From: Arthrobacter sp. CAU 1506
GTDB lineage: Bacteria; Actinomycetota; Actinomycetes; Actinomycetales; Micrococcaceae
Direction: 5' to 3'
NCBI RefSeq assembly: GCF_005047635.1
Contig: NZ_SUKC01000014.1
Location: 48,303 to 112,302 of the forward strand
DNA: 64,000 nt
Shown here in pieces: positions 1 through 9,063 of this stretch. The notes under the pieces were generated by a model. The model was not told where the DNA came from and made no database searches. It was given only the letters and a program-made list of their open reading frames with translations. A program made the position numbers and the translations under genes. Every line of letters begins with the position of its first letter. Within the stretch, counting starts at the first letter, position 1.

Positions 1-596
1 GGATCGCTCGCTGCATGGTGTTTGCCGGTGAGATTGTTTTTGCCAATGCTCAGGTGGCTGATGCCGGCACGGAAGTCACCGCCCTCAGTGGGGAGGAACG
101 GGGTTCCGTCAGGCATCCGCACGCTCGTGCCGGGCCGGCGCCGGTGGAAGCGGTAGCCCGGTTGTGCGCCGTGGGCCTTGGATAGCTTCCCCGGGATGCC
201 CGCCAGGTCGCCCGCAGCGCTGAACGATGCAGCATCCATTGCGCTCATTGACGGTGAGGAAAGGACGGCGGCGCCAGAGGCCGGGATGACACTGGCGGCA
301 ACGCGCGCTGGCCGGGCCCCGATCCGGGCGAGGATCTGCTCCGCTGTCTGGCCGCCGGCGCCCCCGTTGAAGTACGTCATCCCGTAGGCAGAGGCTAGCT
401 GTGCTAATTCCGGGGACATTCCCTCAGCAGTCGAGGAGCCCCAACACGCCATCGTGTGCCCACCGGGGCGGGACGGGTGGGCCAGTCGGGCCACGGCGGG
501 TACCGGCGGGTGGCCCGCGATGTCGGCGGCTGCAGCGCAGGGGACCGCGGCCAGCATCATGCCGAGTACGGCCCGGCGCCGGATGGGATGCTGCAT
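1..596 (-). CDS. Secreted SGNH/GDSL-type hydrolase, partial (C-terminus beyond window)
   Basis: The reverse strand is open from an ATG at 596 to the window edge. The first 25 or so residues form a signal peptide: a basic start (MQHPIRRR), a hydrophobic stretch and an Ala-rich cleavage region. Around residue 50 the sequence CWGSSTAEGM is followed by FNGGAGGQTAEQIL. This resembles block I of SGNH hydrolases, where the first serine of a G-[DS]-S motif is the nucleophile and a conserved Gly/Asn block follows. The substrate cannot be told; secreted SGNH enzymes often remove acyl groups from glycans, which would fit the nearby glycopolymer genes. An in-frame GTG at 605 sits 4 bases after GGAGG and is an alternative start. 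The catalytic Asp-His pair lies outside the window. Confidence 0.6.
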   Translation of the reverse strand, partial: MQHPIRRRAVLGMMLAAVPCAAAADIAGHPPVPAVARLAHPSRPGGHTMACWGSSTAEGMSPELAQLASAYGMTYFNGGAGGQTAEQILARIGARPARVAASVIPASGAAVLSSPSMSAMDAASFSAAGDLAGIPGKLSKAHGAQPGYRFHRRRPGTSVRMPDGTPFLPTEGGDFRAGISHLSIGKNNLTGKHHAASD

Positions 597-726
597 CGAG
601 GACACTGTGCCTCCCCTACGGTGACGTCAGCAGTGGCAATGCCCGTTCAACGATGAATGGTGCCGTCGAGCGCATGGCCAATATAGGCCTTGGGGACCAT
701 TCGGATAAAGGCGTGGAAGGTGCTGG

Positions 727-2493
727 TCAGCGCACCACCAGCCGAGACAGTCGCCGTTTGATCTTGCGTCGGATCTTCCGTGGCAGGTCCCTCGGCGGTA
801 CCGACCTTAAGCCTCGGCGCCGCAAGGGAGCAGTATCACGCATCGTGGCGCTTATCCCGGCAGCGTCGGTGGTTCGGATTTGCACGGTTTTGCCGGTGGG
901 GAGGGTGTAGAGTCCGCCGGCGCTGCTGAGGCTGATGGAGGCGTGGTAGGTGCCCGGCGCCAGGTTGGATATGTCGACGCCGGTGCCTTTGCGGGTGCCG
1001 AAGTGCGCTCCGGAGTAGTCGCTGAGGGCCTCGCCGAAGACGTTGGGGTCTCCGCGGAAGCCTCCGGCGGCCAGGGTGAAGGCGTGGGTGCCGGCGGGTC
1101 CGTGCAGCACCAAATAGTAGCGGGCGGCTTTGCTGTCGGGGATTTCCACGCCGCGGACGGCGAAGTCGCCGTCGAGGTGCACGCGCGGGCCGCGGGCCCA
1201 ACTGGTGCGCAGCCGGAAGTAGGCCTCCTGTGGCGCGGTGCCGAGGACGGGTCGCACATCCAGCACCGCTCCGGAAAGCCGGGAGCGGAGGCGGTACAGC
1301 CGCCCGCCCAGCTGGGATTCGGTGCTCAATGGCGTGCCCGAGGTCAGTGGTAGCTCGGCGTCCCGGCCTCCGGCCGTCAGCTTCAGCCGCAGCTCGTACG
1401 TCCCGGCAGGCAACCCGGCCAAATCAATGCCGCGCTTGTCCGGGGAGGTGAACTTCGCCAGTTTGTAGTCGCAGGCTGCTTCCTCGTAGTACCTGAAAGG
1501 AATCGCCGGATCACCGGCCCCGACCAGTTCGTGCTCCTGCCGGAGCGCATGGCCGGACAGGACCAGCGCGGCGGCCTGGGAGGAGCGGCTTTTGATCTCG
1601 TTTCCGCGCAGGAAACCCACGCCTTCCGGGAACAGCACCGCACCGGCCAGCCGCACACCGGTGAGGTTTGCGACGGCGGCGCCGTCCTCTCGCTGCCGCG
1701 CGAGCACGTCGCTGCGCAGTTGGGACGGCATCCGGTTGCCGTTGCGCACTCGGCCGAATCGCGGCGGGGTATTGTCGGCCACCGCCGCCATGATGGAGAG
1801 CATCAGCGGCAGGTTGTAGCGGATTTCGCCGGCATGGTCCCAGACCAGGTCCGAGTCTGTCTCGATGTAGTTGAAGTTCGGATACTTGGCGAACAGCGGC
1901 AGCGCCCGGCCGGCCTGCGCGGCATGGGACTGGTCCTGCAGCGAACTGAAGAGGTAGATGTTCTTGCCCGTGCCCTGGTCTGCGGCCACGGCCTCCGGAA
2001 TCAGTGCGTCAAGCACCTCTTGCTCCCGGTCCCCGCCGTCGCCGGTCATGTGCGCAAAGGTCTTGGGGCGGTTCCGCCGGGTGTGCGTGCCGACGTAAAC
2101 CTGCGGGGCGCAGGCGATGATGTTGCCGAAGTTGTACTTGATCCCGTAGTACAGGGCGGGGAAGCCGCCCTTGGAAATTCCCGCCAGCGTGCATTCGTTC
2201 CGGCTCAGGCCCAGCCGCTGCAGCTCCGCGTCGATCAGCGCAATCACTGCATCCTCGATGGCAAAGTCCATGTCCCGGCAAAGCGTATAGGCAGGCTGGG
2301 GTCCGAACTTGTCCTTGATCCACAGCCAGTTGGCCTGGTTCTCCTGAGTGGACTGACCGTCGAAATCGTAGGTGTCCCGCGGGCGAAGCCCGGTGAACAT
2401 GACGATCAAGTGGCGCCGGTCCTGCTTGGCTTCGCGCGTCTTGTATTCCACCAGGACGCCGTCGTGCAGAAAGTCCTGTTCGCGTTGGGGCAT
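727..2493 (-). CDS. Alpha/beta-hydrolase-fold protein, Asp2/XcbB-like (tandem copy 2)
   Basis: This protein of about 588 residues has an N-terminal alpha/beta-hydrolase-like domain (residues 1-260). A nucleophile-elbow-like AGISKGGF has its Ser near residue 107, followed by FNYIETDSDLVWDH as a possible acid/His region. The C-terminal 300 residues are beta-rich. The pattern recalls Asp2 (accessory Sec) and XcbB/CpsF capsule proteins; this assignment is from memory of the families and is only moderately sure. A GTG at 2535 is possible, but alignment with the upstream paralogue at 2569-4371 puts the start at the ATG at 2493 (MPQREQDF against MSERELDF). The last third is almost identical in DNA to the paralogue. 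The C-terminus is strongly basic (KIRRKIKRR), as in the paralogue. A role in surface-polysaccharide modification is inferred from context. Confidence 0.7.
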   Translation of the reverse strand: MPQREQDFLHDGVLVEYKTREAKQDRRHLIVMFTGLRPRDTYDFDGQSTQENQANWLWIKDKFGPQPAYTLCRDMDFAIEDAVIALIDAELQRLGLSRNECTLAGISKGGFPALYYGIKYNFGNIIACAPQVYVGTHTRRNRPKTFAHMTGDGGDREQEVLDALIPEAVAADQGTGKNIYLFSSLQDQSHAAQAGRALPLFAKYPNFNYIETDSDLVWDHAGEIRYNLPLMLSIMAAVADNTPPRFGRVRNGNRMPSQLRSDVLARQREDGAAVANLTGVRLAGAVLFPEGVGFLRGNEIKSRSSQAAALVLSGHALRQEHELVGAGDPAIPFRYYEEAACDYKLAKFTSPDKRGIDLAGLPAGTYELRLKLTAGGRDAELPLTSGTPLSTESQLGGRLYRLRSRLSGAVLDVRPVLGTAPQEAYFRLRTSWARGPRVHLDGDFAVRGVEIPDSKAARYYLVLHGPAGTHAFTLAAGGFRGDPNVFGEALSDYSGAHFGTRKGTGVDISNLAPGTYHASISLSSAGGLYTLPTGKTVQIRTTDAAGISATMRDTAPLRRRGLRSVPPRDLPRKIRRKIKRRLSRLVVR

Positions 2494-2568
2494 GCCTGCG
2501 AAGCTACTGCGCCCGAATGAACGCCCGGGAAACACCTGCCAACCAAGCGGTGGCAGGGTTGGCCCCAG

Positions 2569-4371
2569 TTACCGCCGGGCCAGCCGCCGTTTGATGCGGC
2601 GCTTGATCCTCCGCCGAAGCGCCGAGGGGGTCAGGCGGACGATGCCGCGCTGCAGGTAACTTGGCCGGAATGATGCAGGTCCGGCCGCGGCGTCGTGCAT
2701 CGTGGCGGTGGTGCCCGCGGTGGCATCGCCGTCTGTGCGGCCTGGGACTGTCGTACGGATCTGCACGGTTTTGCCGGTGGGGAGGGTGTAGAGTCCGCCG
2801 GCGCTGCTGAGGCTGATGGAGGCGTGGTAGGTGCCCGGCGGGAGCTGGGAGATGTCGACGCCGGTGCCTTTGCGGGTGCCGAAGTGTGCGCCGGAGTAGT
2901 CGCTGAGTGCGTCGCCGAAGACGTTGGGGTCTCCGCGGAAGCCTCCGGCGGCCAGGGTGAAGGCGTGGGTGCCTGCTGGTCTGTGCAGCACCAGGTAGTA
3001 GCGGGCGGCTTTGCTGTCGGGGATTTCCATGCCGCGGACGGCGAAGTCGCCGTCCAGGTGCACGCGCTGGCCGCGTGCCCAACTGGTGCGCAGCCGGAAG
3101 TAGGCTTCCTGCGGTGCGGTGCCGAGGACGGGCCGGACATCCAGCATGGCGCCGCCGGTTCGGGAGCGGAGGCGGTAGAGCCGCCCGTCCAGCTGGGATT
3201 CGGTGCTCAGCGGTGTTCCCGAGGTCAGCGGCAGCTCGGCCTCCCGGCCCGCGGCCGCCAGCTTCAGCCGCAGCTCGTACGTCCCGGCAGGCAGCCCGGC
3301 CAAATCGATGCCCTGGTGCTTCCGTGAGGAAAACCTAGCCAGCCGGTAATTGCAGTATGCCTCCTGGAAGTATCGGAAGGAGATGCCTGCGTCCTCGTTC
3401 CCGCCCAGCACGAACTCGTGTCGGCCATCGCCGGCCAGCACCAGCGAGCTGGCTACGTCCGCCCACTGTTCGGTGGGGTACCCGCGCAGGAACCCCACGC
3501 CCTCCGGGAATAACACAGAACCAGCCAGCCTCACGCCGGTGAGATTGGCGACGGCGGCGCCGGCCTCCCGCTGCCGGGCCAGCACCTCGTTGCCCAGCTG
3601 CGGCGCGGTCGGTTTGCCGTTGCGCACCGTGCCGTAGCGCGGCGCAACGTTCTCCGCCAGTGCGTAGAGCGTGGCCAGGATCAACGGCACGTTGTAGCGG
3701 GTCACATCCGTGTGTTCGTTGACCAGATCCGAATCGGTCTCGATGTAATTGAAGTTCGGGTACTTCGCGAACATCGCCAGCGCGGGCACTATCTGCGCCG
3801 AGTGGAACTGGTCCCGCGGGGAACTGATCAGGTAGATGTTCTTCTCCGTCTGGGTATCCGCTGCCACGGCGTCGGGCAGCAGCCGGTCCAGCTCCTGCAA
3901 CTCGGCCTGCCCGCCGCCACCGGTCAGATGGGCGAAAATCTTGGGCCGGTTCCCGCGGGTATGCGTGCCGACGTAGACCTGCGGGGCGCTGGCCAGGATA
4001 TTGCCGAAGCCGTACTTAATGCCTAGATACAGCGCAGAGAAGCCGCCCTTGGAGAAGCCCGCCAGGGTACATTCATTCCGGCTCAGCCCCAGCCGCTCCA
4101 GCTCGGCATCGATCAACGCGAGCACGGCCTGCTCAATGGAAAAGTCCATGTTCCGGCACAGATAGTACGCATGCTGCCCGTCGAACTTGTCCTTGATCCA
4201 GATCCAGTGCGCCTGGCTGTCGCTGGAAGCCCTGCCATCGAACTCGTAGCTGTCCAAACGTCCGACGCCCGCAAACATCACGATCAGGTGCCGTCGGTCC
4301 AGCTTCGCCGCACGCCGCTTGTACTGCACCAGCACGCCGCCATGGACAAAATCCAACTCTCGTTCGGACAT
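2569..4371 (-). CDS. Alpha/beta-hydrolase-fold protein, Asp2/XcbB-like (tandem copy 1)
   Basis: This 600-residue protein is co-directional with, and 75 bases upstream of, its paralogue at 727-2493. It has the same layout: an N-terminal hydrolase-like domain with AGFSKGGFSALY (Ser near residue 107), a matching ETDSDLVNEH block, a beta-rich C-terminal half and a very basic tail (RRRIKRRIKRRLARR). No signal peptide or membrane segment is visible, so it is probably cytoplasmic. The N-terminal halves of the two copies differ at many positions, while roughly residues 390-560 are nearly identical. Family resemblance is to Asp2 and XcbB/CpsF proteins; the enzymatic activity is unknown. The start is an ATG; a purine-rich stretch precedes it but no strong ribosome binding site is seen. 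Confidence 0.72.
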   Translation of the reverse strand: MSERELDFVHGGVLVQYKRRAAKLDRRHLIVMFAGVGRLDSYEFDGRASSDSQAHWIWIKDKFDGQHAYYLCRNMDFSIEQAVLALIDAELERLGLSRNECTLAGFSKGGFSALYLGIKYGFGNILASAPQVYVGTHTRGNRPKIFAHLTGGGGQAELQELDRLLPDAVAADTQTEKNIYLISSPRDQFHSAQIVPALAMFAKYPNFNYIETDSDLVNEHTDVTRYNVPLILATLYALAENVAPRYGTVRNGKPTAPQLGNEVLARQREAGAAVANLTGVRLAGSVLFPEGVGFLRGYPTEQWADVASSLVLAGDGRHEFVLGGNEDAGISFRYFQEAYCNYRLARFSSRKHQGIDLAGLPAGTYELRLKLAAAGREAELPLTSGTPLSTESQLDGRLYRLRSRTGGAMLDVRPVLGTAPQEAYFRLRTSWARGQRVHLDGDFAVRGMEIPDSKAARYYLVLHRPAGTHAFTLAAGGFRGDPNVFGDALSDYSGAHFGTRKGTGVDISQLPPGTYHASISLSSAGGLYTLPTGKTVQIRTTVPGRTDGDATAGTTATMHDAAAGPASFRPSYLQRGIVRLTPSALRRRIKRRIKRRLARR

Positions 4372-4489
4372 GCGCCCCCAACGCCTCCATCAATGCTCAA
4401 GTAACCGGACGCACCGAAGCTACGTGGCCTTGGTGAACGGCAGGCAAACTCAATGCAGCAATCGCACCGGACACAAACGCGGTGTCCGA

Positions 4490-4586
4490 TCAAGGTCGAC
4501 CAAGGGGGCCGCTTGGCAAGCTACCCGGTGATCGACCAGGTCCGCCAAGCCCCGGCTCCCGGTGATCGACCAAGGGCCGCCAGGCC
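4490..4586. repeat. Three imperfect ~35-bp tandem repeats
   Basis: The core TCGACCA(A/G)G, followed by a G-rich CCGC(C/T)(A/T)(A/G)G block, occurs three times, with TCGAC at 4496, 4532 and 4566. Two copies are preceded by CGGTGA. They lie between the 3' end of yaaA and the start of the upstream hydrolase gene. Function is unknown. Confidence 0.55.
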
Positions 4587-4597
4587 CGCGTGGAGAT

Positions 4598-5362
4598 CTA
4601 CTCGCCTAGAACTATGTTCAGCGCGTGCGCTTTGCGTGCGGTGCCGTCCACCAGTTCGGCATGCCAGACTTCCTGCGCCGCCTTCAACAGCGCAGCCGGC
4701 GTCTCAGGAGCCTTGCCGCGGCGGGTCAACAAATGCCGGGCCAGTTCGCCGCGGGTGTGCTTGGCAAAGTGGGAGACGACCGTGCGCTTGCCGTTCCGCT
4801 CCTGGAACACGTTGACCACCACGGTGCGGGCCGGCTCCGGTGTCCAGGCCGCGGAATAGGTGCTGGATCGGCAATCGACCAGCAGGTGCCCCTCGGCGTG
4901 GGCATCCAAGGTCTCGTTGAGCCGCTTCTTCCAGTAGGAGGCCAGCTTCCCGGTCTCCGGGAGCCCCACGGACATGGACAGCCGGTAGGCCGGGATGCTG
5001 TCCGCAAAGCCGATGGCACCCCAGAGCGCTGAGATGACGACGACGGCGGCGTCCGCCTTGCGTTTCTGCGTCGCCGTCATGGTGCGGTAGCCCAGGGCGT
5101 CGTATAGCACGCCGGAGTAGACGGTGTGTGCCGGGGCGGACGGCTCGTCGCGCAGCCGGGTGTTGCGCTCCACCTCCGCAGCCAACGATGCGCCGACGCC
5201 CAGCTGCGCCAGAGCGTCCGGACTGTTGCTGATGTGGGCGAGCGCCGTCAGTACTTCCTCACGCGCCGGGTTCAGTTCCGAGAACTGGAGTTCCTGCAGA
5301 TCGAAGGGATGTCCCTTGGCGGCAGCGGTCTTTCCTTCGGAAGGCGGAAGCAGAATCAGCAC
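4598..5362 (-). CDS. yaaA: YaaA family protein (peroxide-stress response)
   Basis: This 254-residue protein begins MLILLPPSEGKTAAAKG, the hallmark LPPSEGK start of the YaaA (DUF328/UPF0246) family, and has the usual family length. Other typical blocks are the LYDALGYRTMT region near residue 90 and ISALWGAIGFAD near 115. In E. coli YaaA lowers intracellular free iron during peroxide stress and binds DNA; the activity in actinobacteria is not established. It is a cytoplasmic protein without membrane segments. It runs convergently toward nothing obvious: the next gene downstream on the same strand begins 226 bases away, beyond three short repeats. It probably has its own promoter, since rnpB diverges from it. 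Confidence 0.9.
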   Translation of the reverse strand: MLILLPPSEGKTAAAKGHPFDLQELQFSELNPAREEVLTALAHISNSPDALAQLGVGASLAAEVERNTRLRDEPSAPAHTVYSGVLYDALGYRTMTATQKRKADAAVVVISALWGAIGFADSIPAYRLSMSVGLPETGKLASYWKKRLNETLDAHAEGHLLVDCRSSTYSAAWTPEPARTVVVNVFQERNGKRTVVSHFAKHTRGELARHLLTRRGKAPETPAALLKAAQEVWHAELVDGTARKAHALNIVLGE

Positions 5363-5450
5363 CGTAGCAGCCTACCGTCGGACGGCGCCGCCGCACGAAA
5401 AGGGGGAGCACCGCCGTCGTCATGCTCTGAAACCGCCGCTAGGGGTCAGA

Positions 5451-5481
5451 TTACGGGCGGTGGGGGAGCAGGCCGTATCCT
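5451..5481 (+). promoter_or_regulatory. Probable rnpB promoter
   Basis: A TATCCT hexamer at 5476-5481 lies seven bases before the expected 5' end of the RNase P RNA at 5488. A weak -35-like TTACGG at 5451 gives a 19-bp spacer. Confidence 0.4.
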
Positions 5482-5486
5482 GAAGG

Positions 5487-5884
5487 CGGGACGGGTTGGC
5501 TGGGCGATCGCGTCGGACGGGTCTGCGAAGATGCGTCCGCCGAGGAAAGTCCGGGCTCCGCAGGGCAGGGTGGTGGGTAACGCCCACTCGGGGAAACCCG
5601 CAGGCTAGTGCCACAGAAAACAGACCGCCAGGGCTGCCTTGTGCAGCACCTGGTAAGGGTGAAACGGCGGTGTAAGAGACCACCAGCGCGCCGGGCGACC
5701 GGGGCGGCTAGGTAAACCCCACCCGGAGCAAGGCCAGACAGGGCACGATTGAGGGCTGCTCGCCCGAGTGTCCGGGTAGGCCGCTTGAGGGCACCGGCAA
5801 CGGTGCTCCTAGATGGATGATCGCCACCCGGCGGCGGGCAACTGCCGCAGGTGACAGAACCCGGCTCATAGGCCAACCCGTCCC
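5487..5884 (+). ncRNA. rnpB: RNase P RNA (class A)
   Basis: This is the catalytic RNA of RNase P, which matures tRNA 5' ends. The ends pair: GGGACGGGTTGGC at 5488 is complementary to GCCAACCCGTCCC at 5872-5884 (helix P1). Conserved blocks are visible: GAGGAAAGTCCGGGCTCC near 5542 (CR-I), GGTAAGGGTGAAACGGCG near 5651, AGAGACCACCAGCG near 5675, and ACAGAACCCGGCT near 5854 (CR-V). The length of about 398 bases fits an actinobacterial type A RNA. The DNA has no credible protein reading frame here. Confidence 0.95.
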
Positions 5885-5936
5885 ATATATTCTCGCCACC
5901 AGTGGGTGGAATGGAGCCGCAGATGTGGCTGGAAGA

Positions 5937-5967
5937 GGCCCCGTCAGGTCAGGGGGCCGACGGGGCC
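5937..5967 (+). terminator. Possible rnpB terminator hairpin
   Basis: Nine-base arms GGCCCCGTC (5937-5945) and GACGGGGCC (5959-5967) are perfectly complementary, about 50 bases after the mature end of rnpB. There is no clear T-run after it, so termination is only probable. Confidence 0.4.
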
Positions 5968-6213
5968 GCTTCAACTGCCAAACGCAACCCCTGTGTGGGG
6001 GCAATGGCTGCGTTCGATAATGCACAGTTTCGCAGTCCTTCGCTGCGTCAGGTATCCCCAATGTTGGCTAGCGACGATGAGGTATGCGTTGAAGCGATGG
6101 CGACTCTGACGGTCCGGCGGAGGAGCGCGACGCTTTTCGTCTGGTTAAGCAGCCTTGCTCTGCGGAAGTCCTGATGCCCCTGCCTGCCCGTTATGGTCTT
6201 GTAATGTGAGGGG
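5968..6213. other. Intergenic stretch between rnpB and the acyltransferase
   Basis: Apart from the hairpin listed just before it, nothing supported was found between the end of rnpB and the start codon at 6214. The last bases (GTGAGGGG) may serve as a ribosome binding site for the next gene. Confidence 0.5.
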
Positions 6214-7248
6214 ATGACTTCTCCGGCGTCACAGCGAAACCTTCGACTTGATACCGCCAAGGGACTTCTGATCTTCGCGGTGGTCCTTGGCCACTTCCTC
6301 GAGGAAATCGGGTCTTGGAAAGCGGACGGTACTCGGCTGGCGCTAACAGGCATCTACATGTTCCATATGCCGGCCTTCGTGTTCCTGGCCGGAGTAACCG
6401 CCAAGACCAGCCGGCTTGGCCAGCGCATCGGGACTTTCGCCGTGATTCTGGCGGCGTTCCAAGCGCTTTACTACATTTTCGTGAGTGTTCTGGGCATCGA
6501 CCGGGACTTCTCCATTGAGAGACCGTTCTGGATCCTCTGGTTTCTGCTCGGGATGATGTGGTGGCTCTTGCTGCTGCCGATCATCACACGGTTTCCTAAG
6601 GCGGCCATTGCACTGTCCATCGTCGTCGCCTTGGTCGTCGGTGCTTTGGACTCGGTCGGCTATTCGTTGTCCCTCTCCCGTGCTTTGGTTTTCCTACCGT
6701 TTTTCGTGGTGGGCGCCACCCACGGGAAGCGCATTGTCCGTGTGTTGGGGGAGGCGAGCTGGGTGTGGAAAGCTGTCGCCGTTGCGGCGGCGCTCGGTGG
6801 CTGGCTGCTTGTCTGCAGTTGGGACATTCCGCACCAGTGGCTGTATGGATCCTTCAGTTTTGACCGGCTTGATACTCCGGACGTTTTGGGCCTAGGCACC
6901 AGAGCGGCGCTGCTCATCCTCGCCGCAGTCGCTATAGGTGCGCTGCTCTGCACGGCACCCAACCGGCCTGGGCTCCTTGCCAGACTCGGCCAGCACAGCC
7001 TGGCGATCTACGTCCTGCACGGTTTCGTTGTCCTTGCCGTGGCGGAGGCGCTGCCTGCTATCCAAGACATCTGGGGGAGCGCAGGCGTGCTCGCGCTTGG
7101 CCTAGTGCTGGCTGCAGTTACCACGCTGCTTCTGGCCCTGCCGGTCTTTGAGAACACCATCCGCCGTGCGTCGAGCTATGTTGTCACGAGCTACTCGGCA
7201 GCCGTTGCAAAGTCGAGCGGCGAACGGGTCGACGCCCGACAAACGTGA
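6214..7248 (+). CDS. Membrane acyltransferase, acyltransferase-3 family (COG3594-like)
   Basis: This 344-residue polytopic membrane protein begins with RLDTAKGLLIFAVVLGHFLE, the first helix and conserved His of the acyltransferase-3 family. That is followed by YMFHMPAFVFLAG, a second family signature. About ten hydrophobic segments are visible. Members transfer acetyl or other acyl groups from the cytoplasm to sugars of surface polysaccharides; COG3594 includes fucose 4-O-acetylase-like enzymes. It stands alone between rnpB and the gap gene. A clearly related but broken copy lies in the integrated element at 56301-57311, with the same FHMPAFVFLAG block. The sugar target is unknown but the glycopolymer region is an obvious candidate. 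Confidence 0.85.
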   Translation: MTSPASQRNLRLDTAKGLLIFAVVLGHFLEEIGSWKADGTRLALTGIYMFHMPAFVFLAGVTAKTSRLGQRIGTFAVILAAFQALYYIFVSVLGIDRDFSIERPFWILWFLLGMMWWLLLLPIITRFPKAAIALSIVVALVVGALDSVGYSLSLSRALVFLPFFVVGATHGKRIVRVLGEASWVWKAVAVAAALGGWLLVCSWDIPHQWLYGSFSFDRLDTPDVLGLGTRAALLILAAVAIGALLCTAPNRPGLLARLGQHSLAIYVLHGFVVLAVAEALPAIQDIWGSAGVLALGLVLAAVTTLLLALPVFENTIRRASSYVVTSYSAAVAKSSGERVDARQT

Positions 7249-7495
7249 GGCAGTTCACCTGCAGGCGTACGCCGATGCTTCCAGCTGTCCCTAGAATGGT
7301 AAGCAGGTAGGCGTGACTGGCGTCGCTTGGGTAACCAGCGGCCAGACAACGCAGATCTCTAAGCTTCCCGCCGGCAGTTGGCGGTGGCGTGCCGCTGGAA
7401 CCAGGCTGTCTGGCGAAAGCGGCGTCGTCGTGAAAATCCACGGCGGTGACAACCGGGCTCGAGGGAGAACCCGGCTGATGTAGGAAGGTAATTCT

Positions 7496-8965
7496 GTGAA
7501 CCAGATGTCAGAGTCGGCCCTGGACGCGTGGAGCAATCGTCAGGCCCTTGCCGAAGCGATGATCCCGATGATTGGCCGGTTGTACCGGGAAAACAACGTG
7601 GTCACCTCCATCCACGGGCGCAGCCTGATCAACCAGTCCGTGGTGGGCATCCTCAAGGCGCACCGCTTCGCCCGCCAGATTGACGACGCCGAACTGCCGC
7701 TGGAAGAAACCTTCCCGGTGGTCCAGGCGCTGAGCGAGCTGGAACTCGGCGCCGGGTCGGTCGACTTGGCCCGCTTGCTGGTGAAGTTCAAGAGCGAGGC
7801 TGCCGGCACGGACCTGAAGGACTTCGTCCGTGCTGAACTGGCAGATATCGTCGGCAAGCACGGCGCGGACGAGCGCACCAGCACGGATGTGGTGCTCTAC
7901 GGCTTCGGTCGCATTGGCCGGCTGTTGGCCCGCATTCTGGTGGGCCACGCCGGCGGCGGCCACGGACTGCGCCTGCGCGCCGTGGTGGTCCGCAAGGGCA
8001 GCGACGACGACCTGATCAAGCGCGCCAGCCTGCTGCGTCGCGACTCGGTGCACGGCCCGTTCGAGGGAACGATCTCCGTGGACGAAGAGAATAACACCAT
8101 CCAGGCCAATGGCACGTTGATCCAGTTCATCTACTCCAACGACCCGGCCTCGGTGGACTACACCCAGTACGGCATCGAGGACGCCATCGTGGTGGACAAC
8201 ACCGGCAAGTGGCGCGATGAAGCAGGCCTGTCCCAGCACCTGCAGTGCCCGGGCGTCTCGCGTGTGGTGCTGACCGCACCGGGCAAGGGCGGCTTGAAGA
8301 ACATCGTGCACGGCGTGAACCACACGGACATCACGGATGACGACAAGATCGTCTCCGCCGCGTCCTGCACCACCAACGCCATTACGCCGGTGCTCAAGGC
8401 CCTCAACGACAAGTACGGCATCGCTCACGGCCACGTCGAGACGGTCCACTCCTACACCAACGACCAGAACCTGATCGACAACTTCCACAAGGGCACCCGC
8501 CGCGGCCGCTCGGCAGCGCTGAACATGGTGCTGACCGAGACTGGCGCCGCCAAGGCGGTGGCCAAGGCCCTGCCGGAGCTTGAGGGCAAGCTGACCGGCA
8601 ACGCCATCCGCGTCCCCACCCCGGACGTGTCGATGGCCATCTTGAACCTGAACCTGGAGCAGGACGCCACCAAGGAAGGCCTGAACGAGTACCTGCGCGG
8701 CATGTCGCTGAACTCGGACCTGCGCAAGCAGATCGACTACGTCAACTCGCCGGAAATTGTCTCCACCGACTTTGTCGGCTCGCGCCGCGCCGGCGTGGTG
8801 GACGGTCTGGCGACCATCGCCAACGGCAAGAACGCCGTGCTCTACGTCTGGTACGACAACGAGTTCGGCTACAGCTGTCAGGTGGTCCGCGTGCTGGAAG
8901 AGATCGCCGGGGTCAACCCGAAGATCTTCCCGGCCGTGATGGAGCCGGTGGCGGAAACCGTCTGA
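7496..8965 (+). CDS. gap: Glyceraldehyde-3-phosphate dehydrogenase, extended GapB type
   Basis: This enzyme oxidises glyceraldehyde-3-phosphate to 1,3-bisphosphoglycerate, or reverses this in gluconeogenesis. The 489-residue length exceeds the usual 335 because of an N-terminal extension of about 125 residues (AWSNRQALAEAMIPMIGRLY...). The same layout is known from the 480-residue corynebacterial GapB. The Rossmann start VVLYGFGRIGRLLARIL follows the extension. The catalytic cysteine is in SAASCTTNAITPVLKAL, and WYDNEFGYSCQVVRVL is the C-terminal signature. The start is GTG, seven bases after GAAGG. By analogy with GapB it may favour gluconeogenesis and NADP; that is inference. Confidence 0.93.
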   Translation: MNQMSESALDAWSNRQALAEAMIPMIGRLYRENNVVTSIHGRSLINQSVVGILKAHRFARQIDDAELPLEETFPVVQALSELELGAGSVDLARLLVKFKSEAAGTDLKDFVRAELADIVGKHGADERTSTDVVLYGFGRIGRLLARILVGHAGGGHGLRLRAVVVRKGSDDDLIKRASLLRRDSVHGPFEGTISVDEENNTIQANGTLIQFIYSNDPASVDYTQYGIEDAIVVDNTGKWRDEAGLSQHLQCPGVSRVVLTAPGKGGLKNIVHGVNHTDITDDDKIVSAASCTTNAITPVLKALNDKYGIAHGHVETVHSYTNDQNLIDNFHKGTRRGRSAALNMVLTETGAAKAVAKALPELEGKLTGNAIRVPTPDVSMAILNLNLEQDATKEGLNEYLRGMSLNSDLRKQIDYVNSPEIVSTDFVGSRRAGVVDGLATIANGKNAVLYVWYDNEFGYSCQVVRVLEEIAGVNPKIFPAVMEPVAETV

Positions 8966-8995
8966 CCGGACGCATCCAGCAATAACGACGGCGAA

Positions 8996-9021
8996 GGCCG
9001 GCGGCATGATTGCCGCCGGCC
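8996..9021 (+). terminator. Terminator hairpin after gap
   Basis: Eleven-base arms GGCCGGCGGCA and TGCCGCCGGCC flank a four-base loop 31 bases after the gap stop codon. Only a short T-poor tail (CTTGCT) follows. Confidence 0.6.
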
Positions 9022-9063
9022 CTTGCTATGGCTTTAGCCGGACGGCGTTCCTACAATTGCGGC

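Noticed and set aside
4490..4586. Possible CRISPR array
   Set aside because: Only three degenerate repeats without distinct spacers, and no cas genes nearby.
7508..9007. Long open frame on the reverse strand over the gap gene
   Set aside because: Antisense mirror of a high-GC coding region; Val/Gln/His-rich translation with no family resemblance.
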